64,000 bases of DNA, from the NCBI GenBank assembly GCA_964462135.1, contig CAYWWK010000003.1, forward strand, positions 1 to 64,000, given 5' to 3'. This document shows, piece by piece, positions 47,842-56,341 of the stretch (positions within the stretch are counted from its first letter, which is position 1; the number at the start of each line of letters is the position of its first letter). This DNA is from MGBC163016 sp964462135 (GTDB lineage Bacteria; Actinomycetota; Coriobacteriia; Coriobacteriales; Eggerthellaceae). A model generated the notes under the pieces. The model was not told the origin of the DNA. It made no database searches and was given only the letters and a program-made list of their open reading frames with translations. The translations under genes and the position numbers were made by a program.

Positions 47842-49239
47842 ATTTTCATAGACAAGGTCCATATTCATGTGAAAGGTGGGGACGGCGGTGCTGGATGCAT
47901 GTCGTTTCGCCGTGAAGCCCATGTTCCCAAAGGCGGTCCTGATGGAGGAGACGGAGGGCACGGGGGCAATGTCGTCATCGTCGCTGATTCCCAGAAATCG
48001 TCCTTGATCGATTTCCGCTTCAAGCATCATTTCAAGGCCACACGAGGCACCCACGGCAAGGGGTCAAAGATGCATGGGAGTCGCGGCGAGGATCTCGTCC
48101 TCAGGGTTCCCGTCGGAACCCAGATACGTGAGTATTTCGAAGAGGATGGAACGACGGGCGAGTTGATCGCCGATCTGTCCCATGACGGCGAACGGGTGAT
48201 CGTGGCCGAGGGAGGCATGGGAGGAAGGGGCAACATCCATTTCGTCACCTCAACCCGTCGTGCTCCGGCGTTCGCGGAGCTGGGGGAACCGGCCCGTGAG
48301 GGCTGGATCGAACTGGAGATGAAGCTTCTGGCTGATGCTGCATTGGTGGGGATGCCCAGCGTAGGCAAGTCAAGCCTGATTGCCTGCATGAGTGCCGCCA
48401 AGCCGAAGATCGCTGACTATCCCTTCACCACCTTGACTCCCAATCTTGGAGTCGCCACTTCGGGGGATGACAGCTTCGTGCTCGCAGACGTTCCCGGTCT
48501 CATCGAGGGCGCCCATGAGGGGCGTGGCTTGGGGCATGAGTTTCTCAGGCACATCGAGCGCAGCGCGCTCATCGTCCATGTGGTGGATATCACCGGCGGT
48601 CTCGAGGGACGCGATCCTCTCCACGATTACGAGATCATCACCCAGGAGCTGGTTCAGTACGCAGAGGAGCTGGCAGAGCGTCCACGCATCATCGTTGCAA
48701 ACAAGATGGATGGCGTCTCCGAAGACGATGAGCGTCTTTCCGCCTTGGCGGACCGCGTTCGTGCGGATTCCCTGCGCGCGGTTGGGGGAGATGAGTTCAA
48801 GGACAGTCCCCTCGACCCCAAGCTGTACTGCGTGAGCGCCGTCACCGGCAAGGGTGTGGATCAGCTCAAGGCGGCGATCGCCTCAAAGGTCAAAGCCCTT
48901 CGCTCGGAATCGTCGGATGAGCACCAAGGTGCCGCTGAGTATGACAAGGTGTGGGAGCTCAAGCGCGAGAAGCGGGACCAGGCCTTCGTGGTTCAAGCCG
49001 AAGGCGAAGGAACTTGGCGCGTGTCCGGTCGGCGCGTTGAGCGCATGGTGGTCCAGACCGATTGGGACAACGAAGAGGCGGTTGGCTTTTTGCAGCATCG
49101 CCTGCGTCGGTTGGGCGTGGATGATGCGCTTGCTGAGGCGGGTGCTCGAAACGGTGATGAGGTCAGGATATGCGAGATCGCCTTCGATTACGAGGCTGCG
49201 ACAGCGGAAGATGATCTGTTCGCAGAACTGGACATCTGA
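47842..49239 (+). CDS. obgE: GTPase ObgE with an apparent ATT start codon
   Basis: Obg is a ribosome-assembly and stress GTPase. The conserved N-terminus FIDKVHIHVKGGDGGAG begins right after an ATT at 47842 that is seven bases behind AAGGAG (47829-47834). No ATG, GTG or TTG lies upstream in frame, and the first one downstream (GTG, 47869) would delete the first strand of the Obg domain and has no ribosome-binding site. The 465 residues comprise the Gly-rich Obg domain (1-158), G domain with MPSVGKSS (about 171-178), DVPGLIEGA and NKMD, and a C-terminal OCT domain. ATT initiation is rare (infC is the known case). Confidence 0.9.
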   Translation: MFIDKVHIHVKGGDGGAGCMSFRREAHVPKGGPDGGDGGHGGNVVIVADSQKSSLIDFRFKHHFKATRGTHGKGSKMHGSRGEDLVLRVPVGTQIREYFEEDGTTGELIADLSHDGERVIVAEGGMGGRGNIHFVTSTRRAPAFAELGEPAREGWIELEMKLLADAALVGMPSVGKSSLIACMSAAKPKIADYPFTTLTPNLGVATSGDDSFVLADVPGLIEGAHEGRGLGHEFLRHIERSALIVHVVDITGGLEGRDPLHDYEIITQELVQYAEELAERPRIIVANKMDGVSEDDERLSALADRVRADSLRAVGGDEFKDSPLDPKLYCVSAVTGKGVDQLKAAIASKVKALRSESSDEHQGAAEYDKVWELKREKRDQAFVVQAEGEGTWRVSGRRVERMVVQTDWDNEEAVGFLQHRLRRLGVDDALAEAGARNGDEVRICEIAFDYEAATAEDDLFAELDI

Positions 49240-50403
49240 ATGGAGGCTTCATCTTTGCCAGCCACAACGGACCGACCGCTTCATCTTCAAGGCCAGCGCA
49301 TCGTCATCAAAGTCGGGTCATCAACCATCACCTCATCGGACAGTTCCATCGATCGCATCTGGATGGACGGATTCGCAGCTCATGTCGCCCAGCTCAAAGC
49401 CGCAGGAGCCGAGGTGGTCATCGTCTCTTCGGGAGCCGTCGCCTCCGGTCTGGAAAGGCTCGGCATTGCCGTCCGACCCAAGGATATGCCTACCCTGCAA
49501 GCGGCTGCCTCTGTGGGTGAAGCAGTCCTGATGTCCGCCTACGAGGAGGCATTCTCTCCCTGGAAGCTGATTCCCTCCATCGTTTTGCTCACCCGACGTG
49601 ACACGGCGGAGAGAGAGGCCTACCTGCACGCACGCGACACCCTTGATCGGCTGCTTTCCCTCGGTATCGTCCCCATTGTCAATGAGAACGATACCGTGAG
49701 CGTCGAGCAGATCCGCTTTGGCGACAATGATACCCTCGCCGCCCTTGTTGCCTGCATCGTGGATGCAACGCTTCTGATTATCTGCTCTGACATTGATGGG
49801 CTCTACGATGCTGACCCTTCCGTCGATGCGCATGCCTCCAAGGTTTCGATGATCGAGCATATCGATCGCGCTGTCATGGATGCTGCGGGGGGACCAGGAA
49901 GCTCTGCCGGGTCAGGCGGCATGGTCACCAAGATCAGAGCCGCTCGGGTGATGATGGCCGCCGGCATACCCATGGCCATCGTGAACGGCAAGGATACGTC
50001 GAACATCCTCAGCACCGTTCAAGGAAAGTGTCCGGGAACGATGTTCACCCGAACGGCATTGACCCATGAGATCACTCCCCGCAAGCTCTGGCTGGCGCTG
50101 GGAGATGCAGCGCGAGGTGCCGTCGTGGTGGATGAGGGGGCCCGAAAGGCGTTGGTGGAAAGCGGGGCGTCCCTGCTTGCGGTAGGCGTCACGAGGGTCG
50201 AAGGAAGCTTCGAGGCGGGTGATGTCATTGAGGTGCAGGATGATGACGGTATCATCCTTGCTCGAGGCATCATCACCGCTTCACGAGATGAGGTCAGTCT
50301 GGCGGCAGGCAAGAGCACTGATGCGCTGTCGCAGAACAGGCTGTTGGCCTCCATGGCCAACCGGCCACTCATCCATCGGGATGATCTCGTCATCTTTGAA
50401 TAG
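49240..50403 (+). CDS. proB: Glutamate 5-kinase
   Basis: ProB makes gamma-glutamyl phosphate, the first step of proline synthesis, and is feedback-inhibited by proline. The 387 residues hold the kinase domain (IVIKVGSSTIT near 24-34, VIVSSGAVASGLERLG, IVNENDTV, GGMVTKIRAARVM) and a C-terminal PUA domain (about 295-380). It starts immediately after the obgE stop, so translation is coupled. The order obgE-proB-proA-nadD-rsfS is typical of actinobacteria. Confidence 0.96.
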   Translation: MEASSLPATTDRPLHLQGQRIVIKVGSSTITSSDSSIDRIWMDGFAAHVAQLKAAGAEVVIVSSGAVASGLERLGIAVRPKDMPTLQAAASVGEAVLMSAYEEAFSPWKLIPSIVLLTRRDTAEREAYLHARDTLDRLLSLGIVPIVNENDTVSVEQIRFGDNDTLAALVACIVDATLLIICSDIDGLYDADPSVDAHASKVSMIEHIDRAVMDAAGGPGSSAGSGGMVTKIRAARVMMAAGIPMAIVNGKDTSNILSTVQGKCPGTMFTRTALTHEITPRKLWLALGDAARGAVVVDEGARKALVESGASLLAVGVTRVEGSFEAGDVIEVQDDDGIILARGIITASRDEVSLAAGKSTDALSQNRLLASMANRPLIHRDDLVIFE

Positions 50404-50414
50404 GAGCAGAAAGC

Positions 50415-51701
50415 ATGGACGAGCAGATCGAACTCATAGCACGTCGGGCAAAGGAAGCCTCATGCGCTTTGGCTGACACCTCTGAAGAGGAGCGCAATGG
50501 GGCACTGGAGCGCATGGCACAGGCTCTCAGATCGAATGTCTCCGCCATACTCTCAGCAAACGAGAAGGATGTGAAGGCTGCGGCAAGCTCAGGGGTGAAG
50601 GAGTCTCTCATAGATCGCCTGGCTCTTGATGAGCAGCGCATCCTCGACATGGCCCGAGCGTTCGAGGAACTGGTCCTCCTTCCCGATCCGCTGAACCAAG
50701 TGAGAGAGGAACGTCGGCTCTACAACGGTTTGGACCTCAAACGCGTGAGCGTCCCCTTGGGTGTGGTGGCAGTCATCTACGAGGCGAGGCCGAACGTCAC
50801 GGCAGATGCTGCGGGAATCTGCCTGAAATCAGGCAATGCGTGCATTCTGCGTGGGGGGAGCATGGCAGCCGCTTCCAACGAGGCCATCACCCACATCCTT
50901 TCTGATGCTGCGCACCAGGCGGGTTGTCCTGCAGATGCGATACAGATGGTCGCCTCAACCGACCATGCTGCCACTGATGTGCTGATGCAGCTCCATGGGC
51001 TCGTGGATGTCATCATCCCTCGAGGGGGAGCCGGTTTGATCAGGCACTGCGTGGAGGTTTCGAAGGTGCCGGTCATAGAGACGGGAACCGGGAATTGCCA
51101 TGTTTACATCCACGAAAGCGCGGATGCGTCCTCGGCGACATCCATTGCGGTGAATGCGAAATGCCGACGTTTCGGGGTATGCAATGCCGCTGAGACGCTG
51201 CTCGTTGATGAATCAGCTGCGCAGCGCTTTCTCCCTGAGATCCTTTCGCGTCTCGTTGACCATGGGGTGAACGTGCATGCCGATGAGACCGCCTACGATA
51301 TCGCTTTGGCCACGGGCCTGTTCGAAGGTCCTCATGCCGAAAGCGCGCTTTTCCGTGCGGACGAGGCTGATTGGGAAACGGAATACCTTTCCGCAGACAT
51401 CGCGGTGAAGTGCGTGAAGGGGGTTGCAGACGCGATCAGCCATATCAATCGCTACGGCACAGGGCATTCAGAGGCGATCGTGGCTCAGGATGAGGATGCC
51501 ATCGAGGCATTCCTGCACGGGGTGGACGCTGCGGCGGTCTATGCGAATGCGTCCACGGCGTTCACCGACGGAGGCCAGTTCGGTCTGGGGGCCGAGATCG
51601 GCATCTCCACCCAAAAGCTGCATGTGAGAGGCCCATTCGCGCTCAATGCGCTCACTTCATGCAAATACGTCATCCGCGGTGAGGGACAGGTGCGTGACTG
51701 A
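50415..51701 (+). CDS. proA: Glutamate-5-semialdehyde dehydrogenase
   Basis: ProA reduces gamma-glutamyl phosphate with NADPH. The 428-residue protein has VPLGVVAVIYEARPNVTADAAG, GNACILRGGS, the PRGGAGLI loop and the catalytic cysteine region NAKCRRFGVCNAAETLL. The stop TGA shares its A with the ATG of nadD. With ProB it completes proline synthesis up to the spontaneously cyclising semialdehyde. Confidence 0.97.
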   Translation: MDEQIELIARRAKEASCALADTSEEERNGALERMAQALRSNVSAILSANEKDVKAAASSGVKESLIDRLALDEQRILDMARAFEELVLLPDPLNQVREERRLYNGLDLKRVSVPLGVVAVIYEARPNVTADAAGICLKSGNACILRGGSMAAASNEAITHILSDAAHQAGCPADAIQMVASTDHAATDVLMQLHGLVDVIIPRGGAGLIRHCVEVSKVPVIETGTGNCHVYIHESADASSATSIAVNAKCRRFGVCNAAETLLVDESAAQRFLPEILSRLVDHGVNVHADETAYDIALATGLFEGPHAESALFRADEADWETEYLSADIAVKCVKGVADAISHINRYGTGHSEAIVAQDEDAIEAFLHGVDAAAVYANASTAFTDGGQFGLGAEIGISTQKLHVRGPFALNALTSCKYVIRGEGQVRD

Positions 51702-52996
51702 TGCGACGCGTTGGAGTGATGGGGGGAACCTTCGATCCGATACATCTGGGACATCTTGTCTGTGCCGAGATGGCTCGGGAGGCCTGTGAATTGGATGAAG
51801 TGCTCTTCGTCGTTGCAGGCAATCCCCATTTCAAGCAGGGACAGCAGATAGCTCCCATCCATGACCGGATAGAGATGGTCCAAGCGGCCATCAAGGATGA
51901 GGCTGCCTTTTCCCTTTCCCTGTTGGAGGCTGATCAAGCAGGCATCACCTACACGGTGGACACCCTCAAGGCCCTTGTAGATGCAGATCCCACCTGCCGC
52001 TATTCGTTCATCATGGGGACTGACTCCCTGCTCACCCTTCCCCAGTGGAAGAACGCGGAGACCATCGCCAGACTGTGCGACGTGATATGCGTGACGCGTC
52101 CCGGCTACGAGGTGGATCAGGTGGTCTTGCAGGATCTGTCTGCATCGGGCTTTCAGGTCACCCTGGTCGAGGCACCATTGCTGGATATCTCATCAAGTGA
52201 GATCCGCATGCGGGTTGCCGCATCCCGCTCCATTCGCTATCTCGTGCCAGATGGAGTGCGTATCCTCATAGACAGCAATGGCCTTTATCGCCCCTCTTGC
52301 ATCGAATCACCCGATGGTCATGATCGTGTCAGGACCGAAGAGGATGCCCTGAGCGACGCCTATTTCAAAAGCATGCGCAAGGCGGTTTCCAAACGCGTGT
52401 CGAAAAAGCGCTTCAAACACATCGAAGGGGTGTCCGACACGGCCTCTGCCTTGGCGAAGACATACGGGTGCGATGAAGCGAAGGCACGATTGGCTGGCAT
52501 CCTGCATGATTGGGACAAGGGGCTTGACAACGATGAGATACGCCAGAAGGTCCGCGAATTGGGCCTTGAGGGCAAGATAGGAAGCTGGGTGGTGGCGAAC
52601 ATGCCGCAGGTGGTGCATGGGCCGACTGCAGCCGCCGAGCTTGCACGAGACCATCCGGAAATTCCCGCAGATGTCATAGCCGCCATTGACAAGCACACCA
52701 CCGCCGCCTGCGAGATGTCGGATTTGGACAAGATACTCTATATCGCCGATGCGCTTGAGCCCACCCGAACGTTCGCTGAGGTACGCAGGCTTCGGGATAT
52801 GATAGGCACTGCATCTTTGGATGAGCTGTATTCGGAGGTCTATCGGTTCTGGGTGCGGGCCCTGATCGACAAGGGCTGTCTCTTGCATCCAGACACGTTG
52901 GCCATATGGAACGATCTGGCCTATCCGACAGCCCATGAACGCCTTTTGGCATGGGAGAGGAAATGCAAGGAGAAGAAGCATGAGCATGACATCTAA
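51701..52996 (+). CDS. nadD: Fused nicotinate-nucleotide adenylyltransferase and YqeK-type HD hydrolase
   Basis: Residues 1-205 are NadD, which adenylates nicotinate mononucleotide in NAD synthesis: GGTFDPIHLGH (8-18), the FIMGTDSLLTLPQWK segment and the ISSSEIR motif. After a linker of about 30 residues, residues about 235-425 match YqeK, an HD-domain diadenosine tetraphosphate hydrolase: RFKHIEGVSDTA, AGILHDWDKGL, a conserved HT pair and YIADALEPTR. These are adjacent separate genes in Firmicutes. The reading frame is continuous, so both activities would be in one 431-residue chain. Confidence 0.93.
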   Translation: MRRVGVMGGTFDPIHLGHLVCAEMAREACELDEVLFVVAGNPHFKQGQQIAPIHDRIEMVQAAIKDEAAFSLSLLEADQAGITYTVDTLKALVDADPTCRYSFIMGTDSLLTLPQWKNAETIARLCDVICVTRPGYEVDQVVLQDLSASGFQVTLVEAPLLDISSSEIRMRVAASRSIRYLVPDGVRILIDSNGLYRPSCIESPDGHDRVRTEEDALSDAYFKSMRKAVSKRVSKKRFKHIEGVSDTASALAKTYGCDEAKARLAGILHDWDKGLDNDEIRQKVRELGLEGKIGSWVVANMPQVVHGPTAAAELARDHPEIPADVIAAIDKHTTAACEMSDLDKILYIADALEPTRTFAEVRRLRDMIGTASLDELYSEVYRFWVRALIDKGCLLHPDTLAIWNDLAYPTAHERLLAWERKCKEKKHEHDI

Positions 52997-53390
52997 GGAA
53001 GTCGCCCTGGTCGCAGCGCGTGCGGCGAATGAGAAGAAGGCCACTGACATCGTCGTTCAAGAGGTGGGACCCCATATCGGCGTCACGGACTACTTCGTCA
53101 TCGTGACGGCAGCCAACAACCGCCAAGTCGATGCCATCATCGATGAAGTCGAAGACAGACTGCGCGAGGAGTGCGCCCTGAAACCTTCGGGACGCGAGCT
53201 CGCTCCTGATGGGTCATGGTCGCTTTTGGACTATGGGTCGGTCATCATCCATGTGTTCCAGCCTGAGACCAGGGATTACTATCGGCTGGAGGCGCTTTGG
53301 AACGAGGCTTTGATCCTCGACCTCTCCCAGGAGGAGGGGTTCGAGAACCTTGAATATGGGGAACGGATCGCGAAGCTCCTCGGCGCTTGA
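52980..53390 (+). CDS. rsfS: Ribosomal silencing factor RsfS
   Basis: RsfS binds L14 and blocks subunit joining in starvation. ATG at 52980 has AAGGAG seven bases upstream and overlaps the end of nadD by 17 bases, giving 136 residues. The core has KKATDIVVQEVG, DYFVIVTAANNRQVDAI, ELAPDGSWSLLDYGSVIIHVFQPETRDYYRLEALW, all typical. It ends the obgE-proB-proA-nadD-rsfS run. Confidence 0.96.
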   Translation: MSMTSKEVALVAARAANEKKATDIVVQEVGPHIGVTDYFVIVTAANNRQVDAIIDEVEDRLREECALKPSGRELAPDGSWSLLDYGSVIIHVFQPETRDYYRLEALWNEALILDLSQEEGFENLEYGERIAKLLGA

Positions 53391-53562
53391 CCGATCCTTC
53401 TCTCGTGGCGGTTCCCCTTCATTCGCCGTTGGCGTTTGAGACGGTGCCGCTCACCCTTGAAGTGTCTCATTCCTGAAAGGGGCAACTTCCCTTCGTCGTT
53501 TTCCGGAAACCCTTCCTGCTCGAATCGGCTTCATGCCAATGGAGCCGTATTCAGGGCATCGC

Positions 53563-53591
53563 TTGGGTGATGAGAGAACTTAGCGTATCAT
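53563..53591 (+). promoter_or_regulatory. Candidate promoter of the SARP/STAND regulator gene
   Basis: TTGGGT (53563-53568), 17 bases, TATCAT (53586-53591), 46 bases before ATG. The rest of the 247-base spacer after rsfS (53391-53637) shows no gene, tRNA or strong hairpin. Confidence 0.45.
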
Positions 53592-53637
53592 CCTTCCCGC
53601 CTTTTCACCGAATCCACTGTCAGGATAGGGGAGAGGT

Positions 53638-56235
53638 ATGCCTACATTCATCGAATCCTGCTGCTGTCGCGGAATCCAACCTGTGAACATCGTGGAGAAG
53701 AGGCGCATCTCGCGCCCAGAGGCCGTGGGGATGCTGCTCAAGGACAGGGATGTCCCGCGATTCATCATCGCGCCCGATGGGTATGGCAAAACGCATGTGG
53801 CCTTCGAGTATGCAAGCATCATGTTCGCCTTCGAGCATGTCATTTGGATCAAATGCACTTCCCCCTGCTTCATCAGGGATCTTGACTCCTCGCAACTCTA
53901 CCCGGGAATGCTTGCCGCTGATGAGGGGGCGGCTCTCGTTATCTTCGATGGGCTGCCTGCGCTTGATCCCAAAAGGACGCAGCGGCTCTCAGGTGTCATC
54001 GACAGCTTGGTCAAGGCCCATTGCGAGGTCATCATCACCTGTGCACCCGCCTCTGACACCTTCGAGGCCTGCCAGCGCGATCGCGTGGTTGTCACCAGCA
54101 AGGACCTTCTTCTGGATGATTCCCTGATGGAAGCCTTGGGAAAGGAGGGAAAGAGTCAGGAGAGGATCCCCTGTCTTGCCTGGGGACACGAGGGCTTTGA
54201 TGGGCTCTTGGAGGGATGTGCTGCCGAGGAGATGCCGACGGAGAGAAGGGCCGCCATCTTCTTCACGCTCGCCGTGGGGAGGGGAGATGTCTCAAGGTTC
54301 TCCGACATCTTCGAGGAGGGACGTGCCACAGAAGTGCTGGAATCGCTGGATCGCTATTACACGTATGCGGGAGTCGACACGCAGCGGGACCGCTTCGAAG
54401 CCGTGCCGATCCCTCCGGAAAGGCTGAAAGGAGTCCTTGCCGGTTCTCTGGATGAGATCGCACGCTGCACGCTCCAGGAGACGGGGGACGGATTCGCCTC
54501 ATATATCACAGACGCGCTCTTGCATGCCGGCAACGCCAACCGCGCCGTCGCCTTCATGACGAAGTTCTCATCCCCCGAGGCGGCCCAGCATTGGTTTGAG
54601 CGACGCGGCTGGACGATGCTTTGCCAAGGAGAGGCGCTCTCAGTGCTCTCTCTTGCCGATCACCTGGTGAACGCGAAATGCCATACGTTCCAGACCGACC
54701 TCATACGGCTGTATGCGCAATGGGCCTTGGATCGGAACCAGGAGGTGAGGCGGGGCGCCAGACAGATGCTCAAGCGCAAGGTGGGCGAGGGCTGGGAGCG
54801 CCTTGGGGTGCTCAGCCTGCTGGTGCGATCCACGATGGGAGACGTGGAGCCGGACATTTCCCTGAAACTTGCCGAGGAGCTTTCAGACAAACCGTCCTTC
54901 GAGAGGCACCCAGACAGGAAGGAATGCTTCGATCTCTTCCTCTTCGCGAAAATGACCTTCCCGCTGTCCGTGGGAAAACTGCCGGAATCGTCCCTCTTCT
55001 CGGATATCAGGACGCATGCCAGCACTGCTGATCTTGAATCAAGTGAGAGTGCCGTCAATGCCCTTCTGTGGGGATGCACGGGCCTTCTGGAAGGCATCCT
55101 TGGCGGTGCATTCGACCAAGGCTTCGAGGATGCATCTGCGGCTGATGAGGCTATCATGCGCATCATCAGCGCAATCACCGCCTGCCTTGACCGGATCGCC
55201 CAGAATCACCTGCTTCTGGAGCGATTCCAACTCTCCTTGGCGCTTCTGGGGGCGCTGGTCAATGGAGAGGACGAGCGGGTGGGACGGATCAAGGAGCAGA
55301 TATCCGATGCGGCGTCACAGGCTTTGATGAAGGCGTATGCCAAACTGCGAGGTCAAAGACGCGAGCATGCGAGGAACAAGGAGGCCCATGCCGAGAGGCG
55401 CCATGCCTTCGAGCAGACCCATCCTGATATCTTCAGGTTGAGCGTGGCGAAGCCAGCGATGACGCTCTCATCGGCACCTCAGCTGGAGGTGAGGATGTTC
55501 GGGGGCTTGGAAGTGAGGATAGATGGAGAGATGGTCGATCCGCGCAAGCTGTCCCGCAAGCGCACGAAGACCTTGGTCTCGGTGCTTGCGCTCAACAAGG
55601 GGCGAGAGATTTCCCAGGATCGGCTCTGTCAACTCATTTGGCCTGACGTTGAAGCCGATACCCATCGCAACAGCTTCTATTCGGTCTGGGCATCGCTGAA
55701 ACGAGCGCTTACCTACGGAGATGCCTGTCCGTATCTCATTCGGTCCCAAACGGGGTGCAGTCTGGATGCGCGGTATCTGTCGACGGATATGGAGGGCTTC
55801 GATGCACTGTGCTCTTCGTTGGTGTTCGGGTTGGGGGGAAGCTCTTCCTGGGAGGACGCCTATGCATTGGCCACCACGCAGTTCTCAGGTGAGCTGTTGC
55901 CCTTCGAATCGGAATGCGACTACATCGGTGATGCGCGTGAGCGATGCCGGAACCGTCTGGTGGATGGCCTGATAGCGGCCAGCATCCGCCTGGGACGTGT
56001 TGATGAGCGCACGGGTTCCCTCTGGTTCGCGCGCGAGGCCCTGCGTAGGGATGGCAGGCGGGAGGACGTCTACATAACGCTCATGGAAGCCCAGATAGCA
56101 GCCAATCAGCGAGGCCCTGCCCTGGACACCTATTTCAGATGCCGGCGATTCCTTGCGGAGGATTTGGGGATAGACCCCTCTCCCAGGCTCGTTGAACTGT
56201 ATCGTTCCATCATCGAATACGAAGAGGCGCTTTGA
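53638..56235 (+). CDS. Large transcriptional regulator: P-loop N-terminus, SARP-type winged helix and BTAD at the C-terminus
   Basis: Of 865 residues, the first part is STAND/MalT-like: a P-loop APDGYGKTH (45-53) and a Walker-B-like ALVIFDG (about 98-104). A poorly conserved alpha-helical middle follows, with no clear TPR signature. From about residue 614 a SARP-type winged helix begins (LEVRMFGGLEVRIDGE, KRTKTLVSVLALNKGREISQDRLCQLIWPD) and from about 720 a bacterial transcriptional activation domain ending LAEDLGIDPSPRLVELYRSI. SARP proteins usually have the DNA-binding part first, so the order is reversed. GGGGAGAGGT precedes ATG. Targets are unknown; secA is next downstream. Confidence 0.85.
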   Translation: MPTFIESCCCRGIQPVNIVEKRRISRPEAVGMLLKDRDVPRFIIAPDGYGKTHVAFEYASIMFAFEHVIWIKCTSPCFIRDLDSSQLYPGMLAADEGAALVIFDGLPALDPKRTQRLSGVIDSLVKAHCEVIITCAPASDTFEACQRDRVVVTSKDLLLDDSLMEALGKEGKSQERIPCLAWGHEGFDGLLEGCAAEEMPTERRAAIFFTLAVGRGDVSRFSDIFEEGRATEVLESLDRYYTYAGVDTQRDRFEAVPIPPERLKGVLAGSLDEIARCTLQETGDGFASYITDALLHAGNANRAVAFMTKFSSPEAAQHWFERRGWTMLCQGEALSVLSLADHLVNAKCHTFQTDLIRLYAQWALDRNQEVRRGARQMLKRKVGEGWERLGVLSLLVRSTMGDVEPDISLKLAEELSDKPSFERHPDRKECFDLFLFAKMTFPLSVGKLPESSLFSDIRTHASTADLESSESAVNALLWGCTGLLEGILGGAFDQGFEDASAADEAIMRIISAITACLDRIAQNHLLLERFQLSLALLGALVNGEDERVGRIKEQISDAASQALMKAYAKLRGQRREHARNKEAHAERRHAFEQTHPDIFRLSVAKPAMTLSSAPQLEVRMFGGLEVRIDGEMVDPRKLSRKRTKTLVSVLALNKGREISQDRLCQLIWPDVEADTHRNSFYSVWASLKRALTYGDACPYLIRSQTGCSLDARYLSTDMEGFDALCSSLVFGLGGSSSWEDAYALATTQFSGELLPFESECDYIGDARERCRNRLVDGLIAASIRLGRVDERTGSLWFAREALRRDGRREDVYITLMEAQIAANQRGPALDTYFRCRRFLAEDLGIDPSPRLVELYRSIIEYEEAL

Positions 56236-56341
56236 TGATGGAGATGTGGCATTCGACTGGCTATCAGGCTCATGCCTGTATTAGAATGTCTGTTCGTGCA
56301 AAGAGGCCTCGCCGAGGCCCAACGAAAACCGCAGCAGAAGG

